Assembly (NCBI GenBank): GCA_900764415.1 | Contig: CAAFOA010000019.1 | Location: 1-9,865 of the forward strand | Source of the DNA: an uncultured Collinsella sp. | Lineage (GTDB): Bacteria > Actinomycetota > Coriobacteriia > Coriobacteriales > Coriobacteriaceae | Length of the DNA: 9,865 nucleotides | Direction: 5' to 3' | In this document: piece by piece, positions 6,585-9,865 of the stretch | Numbering within the stretch: the first letter of the stretch is position 1 | How the letters are laid out: each line of letters begins with the position of its first letter | The notes under the pieces: model-generated | What the model was told of the DNA's origin: nothing | The model's database searches: none | The model's input: the letters and a program-made list of their open reading frames with translations, nothing else | Made by a program: the position numbers and the translations under genes

Positions 6585-6612
6585 GTGACAGGGGGGCAGT
6601 CCCGCATGTCAC
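6585..6612. repeat. REP-like palindromic sequence
   Basis: GTGACA (6585-6590) and TGTCAC (6607-6612) are perfect complements enclosing a G-run and a CCC block (GGGGGGCAGTCCCGCA) that can pair internally. It lies directly after the stop of the second ABC gene and before the terminator. Short GTGACA...TGTCAC palindromes with a G/C-block core resemble the dispersed REP-type repeats that occur between genes in many gut bacteria. Only one copy is in this window, so dispersal is not shown. Confidence 0.4.
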
Positions 6613-6621
6613 ATCACAAAT

Positions 6622-6657
6622 AAGGCGCGCCGGGGATGAATTCCCTGGCGCGCCTTT
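6622..6657. terminator. Bidirectional stem terminator between ABC operon and cysE
   Basis: Bases 6622-6636 and 6642-6656 pair over 15 positions (AAGGCGCGCC with GGCGCGCCTT, then one G-T wobble and GGGA with TCCC) around a 5-base loop. The plus strand continues with only TTTG after the last A-T pairs, and the minus strand with TTATTTG. Both T-tracts are short, but the stem is very stable and lies between two convergent genes, so it probably terminates both. Confidence 0.82.
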
Positions 6658-6692
6658 GCGTTGACGTCAATGTTGTCGGTGGTCGTCCGCTT

Positions 6693-7397
6693 CTAGCGCT
6701 CGTCCACGAGCTTGGCGACGAGGGCCTTAAGCTCGGCCACCTCTTGCTCGAGTTCCTTGACGCGGCGGGCGTTCTCGGTGATGCCCTGACGGTTGAGCGC
6801 GGACTGCTCGGCGGCGTCGTCGGGCATGTACTCGCGATGCTGCTTGGCGTCGAAGCTCTCCTCGAACACGCGGCAGCCGTTGCGCTTGATGATGCGTCCC
6901 GGCACGCCCACGACGGTGCAGTTGTCGGGCACGTCCTTGACGACAACCGAGTTGCCGCCGATTTTGACGTTGTCGCCGATGCGAATGTTGCCGAGCACCT
7001 TGGCGCCCGTGCCCACCGTGACGTTGTTGCCCAGGGTGGGGTGGCGCTTGCCGGTCTCGTTGCCGGTGCCGCCGAGCGTGACGCCCTGGTAGAGCACACA
7101 GTTGTCGCCCACGATGGCAGTCTCGCCAATAACGACGCCCATGGCGTGGTCGATAAAGAAGTGCTTGCCGATTTGCGCGGCGGGATGAATTTCGACGCCG
7201 GTGATGTGGCGGGTGATTTGCGAGAGCACACGGGCGAGAGATCGATGACCGTGTTCCCACAGCCAGTGCTCGGGCACGTGGTTCCACTTGGCGTGCAAGC
7301 CGGGGTAGGAAAGGAAGATGACCAGACCGTTTTGCGCGGCGGGGTCTTGCGCCTGGACGGTCTTGATGTCCTCACGAATGGTATTGATAAAGCTCAC
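6693..7397 (-). CDS. cysE: Serine O-acetyltransferase
   Basis: A 234-residue EpsC/CysE-type enzyme that acetylates L-serine with acetyl-CoA to O-acetylserine, the first step of cysteine synthesis; cytoplasmic. A short helical N-terminal domain (about 1-65; much shorter than the E. coli enzyme) is followed by the left-handed beta helix of hexapeptide repeats (about 66-168). The active-site region [14 protein letters not shown] has D83 and H84, and [12 protein letters not shown] carries H119; these match the catalytic D157, H158 and H193 of E. coli. The C-terminus is a regular coiled coil (about 210-232) and ends VDER, without the terminal isoleucine tail that docks into CysK. The GTG at 7397 is chosen because GGGAGG (7405-7410) lies 7 bases upstream and the reading before it is non-conserved. 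No cysK is in the window. Confidence 0.94.
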   Translation of the reverse strand: MSFINTIREDIKTVQAQDPAAQNGLVIFLSYPGLHAKWNHVPEHWLWEHGHRSLARVLSQITRHITGVEIHPAAQIGKHFFIDHAMGVVIGETAIVGDNCVLYQGVTLGGTGNETGKRHPTLGNNVTVGTGAKVLGNIRIGDNVKIGGNSVVVKDVPDNCTVVGVPGRIIKRNGCRVFEESFDAKQHREYMPDDAAEQSALNRQGITENARRVKELEQEVAELKALVAKLVDER

Positions 7398-7438
7398 CGG
7401 CCGCCCTCCCTTAGCACCGTGACAATGCGATTCAATAA

Positions 7439-7467
7439 AGTATAGCGATTCGCTAGGGATTAGGAAG
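7439..7467 (-). promoter_or_regulatory. Candidate cysE promoter with a palindrome in the spacer
   Basis: On the minus strand TATACT (complement of 7439-7444) is a good -10 box 41 bases before the cysE start codon. The -35 region is poor (TTCCTA, complement of 7461-7466, 16-bp gap). A perfect odd-length palindrome, TAGCGATTCGCTA (7443-7455), overlaps the upstream edge of the -10 box and fills most of the spacer, where a bound repressor would block RNA polymerase. No regulator is identified. Confidence 0.55.
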
Positions 7468-7568
7468 GGCGATCCTGGCGGCATTGCGCGACAGGTGTCA
7501 GTTATGCAAACTTGCTGGTAATGGAGTCACACTTTTGTGCGGTCGTATGCATGGCCGCGTTGCAACCG

Positions 7569-7574
7569 TATACT
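7569..7574 (+). promoter_or_regulatory. Candidate -10 box for the DedA gene
   Basis: TATACT on the plus strand, 46 bases before the DedA-family start codon. No convincing -35 hexamer lies 16-18 bases upstream. It is back-to-back with the cysE promoter across a ~125-bp gap that also has a small palindrome, GACAGGTGTC (7490-7499). Confidence 0.5.
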
Positions 7575-7620
7575 GGTCAACTTGGACGTGTCCGCGCCCA
7601 CAACTGAGAGGTTTTACTTC

Positions 7621-8268
7621 ATGGGTTTCATCAATTTTATCGCTGAGCTGCTTAAGGACCCGCGCACCGCGATCGCTAGCTGGATCGCCGCCGGCCCGCT
7701 TATGGCCTACGGCTGCGTGTTCCTAATCATCTTTATCGAGACGGGCGTGGTGTTCTTCCCGTTCCTTCCCGGCGACTCGCTGCTGTTTGCCTCGGGCTTC
7801 TTTGCCCATAATGGCGGCTTTAACATTGTTGCGCTTCTGGCCACCGCATGGGCCGCAGCCATCCTGGGCGATCAGTGCAACTTTATGATTGGCCACTTCT
7901 TTGGCCGCAAGATCATCGCCTCGGGCAAGGTAAAGGCCATGACGCCCGAGCGCATCAAAAAGTCCGAGGATTTCTTGGACAAGTGGGGCCATCTGGCCAT
8001 CTTCCTCGGCCGCTTCTTCCCGTTCATCCGCACCTTTGTGCCTTTTATCGCCGGCATGGGCGGCATGCACTGGCGCAACTTTGTCGTCTTTAACGTGCTG
8101 GGTGGCATTACCTGGTCGACGGTCTTTACGCTGCTGGGTTACTTCTTTGGTGGCATTCCGTTTGTGCAGGAGCACTTTGAGCTGCTGATCATCGGGATTG
8201 TCGCCGTGTCGATCATCCCGACCGTGGTCGGTCTGGTTAAGGCTAAGCTCGGTAAAAAGAACGCCTAG
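7621..8268 (+). CDS. DedA-family (SNARE-associated/VTT domain) integral membrane protein
   Basis: A 215-residue polytopic membrane protein of the DedA superfamily, several members of which are flippases that return undecaprenyl phosphate or phospholipids across the cytoplasmic membrane. Signature elements are present: FIETGVVFFPFLPGDSLLF (38-56) with E40 and D52 in the first re-entrant region, and GRFFPFIRTFVPFIAGMGGM (130-149) with R131 and R137 in the second, followed by NVLGGITW (158-165). Hydrophobic spans lie at about 28-60, 68-90, 125-145, 153-177 and 187-207. The ATG at 7621 has GAGAGG (7606-7611) 9 bases upstream; an in-frame extension to 7537 is rejected for lack of a site and of conservation. 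It is a single gene between its own promoter and terminator. The specific lipid substrate cannot be read from sequence. Confidence 0.93.
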   Translation: MGFINFIAELLKDPRTAIASWIAAGPLMAYGCVFLIIFIETGVVFFPFLPGDSLLFASGFFAHNGGFNIVALLATAWAAAILGDQCNFMIGHFFGRKIIASGKVKAMTPERIKKSEDFLDKWGHLAIFLGRFFPFIRTFVPFIAGMGGMHWRNFVVFNVLGGITWSTVFTLLGYFFGGIPFVQEHFELLIIGIVAVSIIPTVVGLVKAKLGKKNA

Positions 8269-8296
8269 TCCGAGATTGTTTTCGGACGTTAATTCC

Positions 8297-8330
8297 AAGG
8301 CCCGTCATCGGATTCGATGGCGGGCCTTTT
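8297..8330 (+). terminator. Intrinsic terminator after the DedA gene
   Basis: A 14-bp stem (8297-8310 with 8315-8328, one G-T wobble; core AAGGCCCG with CGGGCCTT) has a GATT loop and ends in TTTT (8327-8330). It lies 28 bases after the stop codon. Confidence 0.93.
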
Positions 8331-8375
8331 GTGTTGGAGGCAAATGAAAATACTTTACTTAGTTAAAGAAAAGCG

Positions 8376-8404
8376 TTTTATCCAAGGCGTGCGGGGAGTA
8401 CAAT
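8376..8404 (+). promoter_or_regulatory. Candidate ilvE promoter
   Basis: TACAAT at 8399-8404 is a good -10 box. The -35 position holds TTTTAT (8376-8381, 17-bp gap), a weak match. The region just upstream (8341-8381) is AT-rich. Transcription would begin near 8410-8412, right at an ATG codon (8412). Confidence 0.6.
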
Positions 8405-8558
8405 CACCTGCATGCGAATCGACGCGCCATCGGCTTTGATGCTGCCCGCGTGTCCTGCCCGGCTCTACGCTTCCGGGTATGCGACGTTGCGACGCGGCCG
8501 GCTTCGGTCCTTGCGTGCGGGTTCGCGAGTATGCAACCGTGTATGTAAGGAGCGACAT
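8405..8558 (+). other. Leader region of ilvE
   Basis: About 150 GC-rich bases lie between the inferred start of transcription and the ilvE start codon. I see no leader peptide rich in Val, Leu or Ile codons, no attenuator with a T-tract and no T-box motif. The whole stretch is open in the ilvE frame from the ATG at 8412 (49 extra codons, arginine-rich), so a leaderless N-terminally extended product is formally possible. The real ilvE ribosome binding site, AAGGAG at 8547-8552, closes the leader. Confidence 0.5.
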
Positions 8559-9611
8559 ATGACTGTCGAGAAGAAGGATATCGATTGGGGTAGCCTCGGC
8601 TTTGGCTACATGAAGACCGATTACAGCTACGAGGCCCATTGGAAGGACGGTGAGTGGGACGAGGGCGGCCTGACCACTGACCACACCCTGCACGTCTCCG
8701 AGTGCGGCGGCATCTTCCATTACTGCCAGGAGGTCTTTGAGGGCCTGAAGGCCTACACCGCCGAGGACGGCAGCATCGTCTGCTTCCGTCCCGACATGAA
8801 CGCCGAGCGTATGTATAACTCCGCGCAGCGCCTCGAGATGCCCCCGTTCCCCAAGGACAAGTTTGTCGAGGCCGTCAAGCAGGTCGTCTCTGCCAACGCC
8901 GCCTGGGTTCCGCCTTTCGGCTCCGGTGCAACCCTGTATGTGCGTCCGTTTATGATCGGCTCCGGTGACGTAATCGGCGTGGCTCCCGCTCCTGAGTACA
9001 CGTTCCGCATTCTCGTGACCCCGGTCGGTCCGTACTTTAAGGGTGGCCTCAAGCCTGTCAAGCTGCGTGTTTCTGAGTACGACCGCGCCGCACCGCACGG
9101 CACCGGCAACATCAAGGCCGGCCTGAACTACGCCATGTCCCTGAAGCCCACGATGGAGGCTCACCGCGAGGGCTATGCCGAGAACCTGTATCTCGACTCC
9201 GAGTCCCGCACCTATGTCGAGGAGACCGGTGGCGCCAACGTCCTGTTCGTGAAGGAGGACGGCACGCTTGTCGTCCCGCAGTCGCACACCGACTCCATCC
9301 TGCCCTCCATCACCCGCCGTTCGCTCGTTCAGGTCGCTGAGGACCTGGGCATGACCGTCGATCAGCGACCCGTCGAGTGGGCCGAGGTCAAGGCCGGCAC
9401 CTTTGTTGAGTGCGGTCTGTGCGGCACCGCTGCCGTTATCTCCCCGGTCGGTGAGATCGACAACAAGGTCTACGGTGCCGACGAGACTGTGACCTTCCCG
9501 GCTGGCTACACCGAGATCGGTCCTGTGATGAAGAAGCTCCGCGAGACTCTGACGGGCATCCAGTCTGGTGCTGTTGAGGATAAGCACAACTGGGTTTACA
9601 CCGTCGCGTAA
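8559..9611 (+). CDS. ilvE: Branched-chain amino-acid aminotransferase
   Basis: A 350-residue fold-type IV PLP aminotransferase, interconverting valine, leucine and isoleucine with their 2-oxo acids, with glutamate/2-oxoglutarate as the partner; cytoplasmic. Length and motifs fit the eukaryote-like BCAT subgroup also found in Actinobacteria and Bacilli: CQEVFEGLKAY (56-66), FRPDMNAERM (76-85), the arginine in YVRPFMIG (127-134), PLP lysine K186 in GNIKAGLNYA, EETGGANVLFV (221-231), and CGTAAVISPVG (288-298) for the cofactor phosphate. C285 and C288 form a CGLC pair near the active site, just ahead of the position of the redox-active CxxC in mammalian BCATs. The ATG at 8559 is fixed by AAGGAG 6 bases upstream and by the start of the recognisable domain. 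Its presumed downstream terminator seems split by an insertion sequence. Confidence 0.95.
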   Translation: MTVEKKDIDWGSLGFGYMKTDYSYEAHWKDGEWDEGGLTTDHTLHVSECGGIFHYCQEVFEGLKAYTAEDGSIVCFRPDMNAERMYNSAQRLEMPPFPKDKFVEAVKQVVSANAAWVPPFGSGATLYVRPFMIGSGDVIGVAPAPEYTFRILVTPVGPYFKGGLKPVKLRVSEYDRAAPHGTGNIKAGLNYAMSLKPTMEAHREGYAENLYLDSESRTYVEETGGANVLFVKEDGTLVVPQSHTDSILPSITRRSLVQVAEDLGMTVDQRPVEWAEVKAGTFVECGLCGTAAVISPVGEIDNKVYGADETVTFPAGYTEIGPVMKKLRETLTGIQSGAVEDKHNWVYTVA

Positions 9612-9690
9612 GCTGTCTTGTATGTCCGGCCCGAGGGCGACCTTCCTTTCCGGCGCGTCCTCGGACATGAAAGAACCCCCGCTGCGCACT
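9612..9690 (+). other. ilvE 3' region, including the left arm of an interrupted terminator
   Basis: An inverted pair ATGTCCG (9622-9628) and CGGACAT (9662-9668) could form a weak stem after the ilvE stop, without a T-tract. It is followed by AAAGAACCCCCGCTGCGCA (9670-9688), which has the form of the ascending arm of an intrinsic terminator: an A-rich foot, then a C/G-rich block. No complementary arm follows. Instead an insertion sequence begins at about 9691. The missing arm (GCGGGGGTTCTTT) should lie beyond the element, outside this window. Confidence 0.55.
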
Positions 9691-9696
9691 TGAACT

Positions 9697-9735
9697 GCCT
9701 CCCATTTCTTGGACACGAGAAATGGGAGGCTTTTT
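9697..9735 (+). terminator. Terminal hairpin of the insertion sequence; terminator-like and covering the transposase ribosome binding site
   Basis: GCCTCCCATTTCT (9697-9709) and AGAAATGGGAGGC (9718-9730) are perfect 13-bp complements around TGGACACG, followed by TTTTT (9731-9735). This fits an intrinsic terminator for transcription entering from ilvE. The right arm also contains GGGAGG (9724-9729), the Shine-Dalgarno site of the transposase frame that starts at 9736, so the site is double-stranded in any transcript that reads in from outside. Confidence 0.8.
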
Positions 9736-9865
9736 ATGCGTGTCGACTTGAGGGTGAAGCACGACATCGAGGCCAGGAAGGCGGCGATCGAGCTCTTCGA
9801 GCGAGGCCACGGCTCCGAGTCGGCGGCGAAGGCGCTGTCGGTCCCGCGCGACACCGTGAGACAAT
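9736..9865 (+). CDS. IS transposase first frame (OrfA-type helix-turn-helix), N-terminal fragment
   Basis: The first 43 codons of a frame that runs off the contig. The start ATG at 9736 has GGGAGG (9724-9729) 6 bases upstream. The protein begins MRVDLRVKHDIEARKAA and contains a helix-turn-helix of the transposase-8/InsE type: IEARKAAIELFERGHGS (about 11-27), then ESAAKALSVPRDTVRQ (28-43), where the recognition helix begins. In IS150-group elements OrfA supplies DNA binding and is fused to the DDE-type OrfB by programmed frameshifting. The catalytic part is not in the window. Highly GC-rich codons match the host, suggesting adaptation to this lineage. Confidence 0.8.
   Translation, partial: MRVDLRVKHDIEARKAAIELFERGHGSESAAKALSVPRDTVRQ

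Larger units (their letters stand above)
9691..9865 (+). mobile_element. Left end of an IS3-family (IS150-group-like) insertion sequence, truncated by the contig end
   Basis: The sequence TGAACTGCCTCCCATTTC, soon followed by TTGGACA, starting at 9691 resembles IS150-group terminal inverted repeats, which begin TG(T/A)ACTG and contain TTGGACA. A hairpin and a transposase-type helix-turn-helix frame follow at once, as in those elements. The right end, the second frame and the target duplication are outside the window. The first base could be shifted by one or two. The contig probably stops here because the element is repeated in the genome. Confidence 0.75.

Noticed and set aside
6636..7445. 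A 269-codon open frame on the plus strand opposite cysE
   Set aside because: The minus-strand frame has all catalytic motifs of serine acetyltransferase. The plus-strand frame is a composition shadow that runs through the terminator and the cysE promoter side.
7573..7591. Partial resemblance of the sequence before the DedA gene (TGGTCAACTTGGAC) to the motif ahead of marR
   Set aside because: It needs gaps of two or three bases to align, so it is not a credible third copy.
8355..9854. A 499-codon open frame on the minus strand, antisense to ilvE and crossing into the insertion sequence
   Set aside because: It spans unrelated elements, has no ribosome binding site or recognisable domain, and is explained by the GC-rich codon bias of ilvE, which leaves the opposite frame open.
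1..9865. Search for CRISPR arrays, tRNA or rRNA genes, toxin-antitoxin pairs or a defence island
   Set aside because: I saw no regularly spaced repeats, no cloverleaf or rRNA sequence and no nuclease, helicase or toxin motif. Apart from the IS end, the window reads as ordinary chromosomal genes.

Overview
This window is a 9.9 kb contig of GC-rich DNA (roughly 60% by eye) carrying eight complete genes and two partial ones. Codon usage, strong AGGAGG-type ribosome binding sites, GTG starts and the gene content (EpsC-type serine acetyltransferase, DedA protein, heterodimeric ABC exporter behind a MarR regulator) suggest an anaerobic gut actinobacterium of the Coriobacteriia, most likely Collinsella or a close relative. 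That assignment is an inference from general familiarity; no rRNA or marker gene is present to prove it. Both ends look like assembly ends. Bases 1-65 are an untrimmed Illumina P7/Nextera adapter with its index. The right end stops about 175 bp into an insertion sequence.

Layout, left to right. (1) 67-330: C-terminus of a Fis-type helix-turn-helix regulator, truncated by the adapter junction. (2) 414-989: single-pass membrane protein of unknown function. It converges on (3) a minus-strand nitroreductase-family flavoprotein (1063-1584), with a perfect hairpin between the two. (4) A 294-bp intergenic region with a 10-bp inverted repeat separates the nitroreductase from a divergent 96-residue protein of unknown function (1879-2169), which ends at a textbook terminator. 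(5) 2351-6583: an operon of a MarR-type repressor and the two subunits of a heterodimeric ABC exporter. The genes overlap or abut, and a duplicated operator-like motif lies in front of the operon. (6) The operon converges on minus-strand cysE (6693-7397), with a 15-bp stem terminator between them. (7) cysE is divergent from a DedA-family membrane protein (7621-8268), which has its own terminator. (8) 8559-9611: branched-chain amino-acid aminotransferase ilvE with a 147-bp leader. (9) 9691-end: left end of an IS3-family, IS150-group-like element. It appears to have landed in the loop of the ilvE terminator.

How the genes work together. Only the marR-ABC-ABC block is a clear functional unit: a ligand-responsive repressor controlling an export pump whose two ATP sites are asymmetric (one consensus, one degenerate). 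The rest is core metabolism (cysteine and branched-chain amino-acid synthesis) and envelope genes in single-gene transcription units. I did not find a clearly new biological system. The points most worth checking are the adapter artefact and its effect on gene calling, the IS end whose hairpin both resembles a terminator and buries the transposase ribosome binding site, the interrupted ilvE terminator, the paired operator motifs in front of marR, and a GCN4-like zipper on the C-terminus of CysE where the usual CysK-binding tail is absent.
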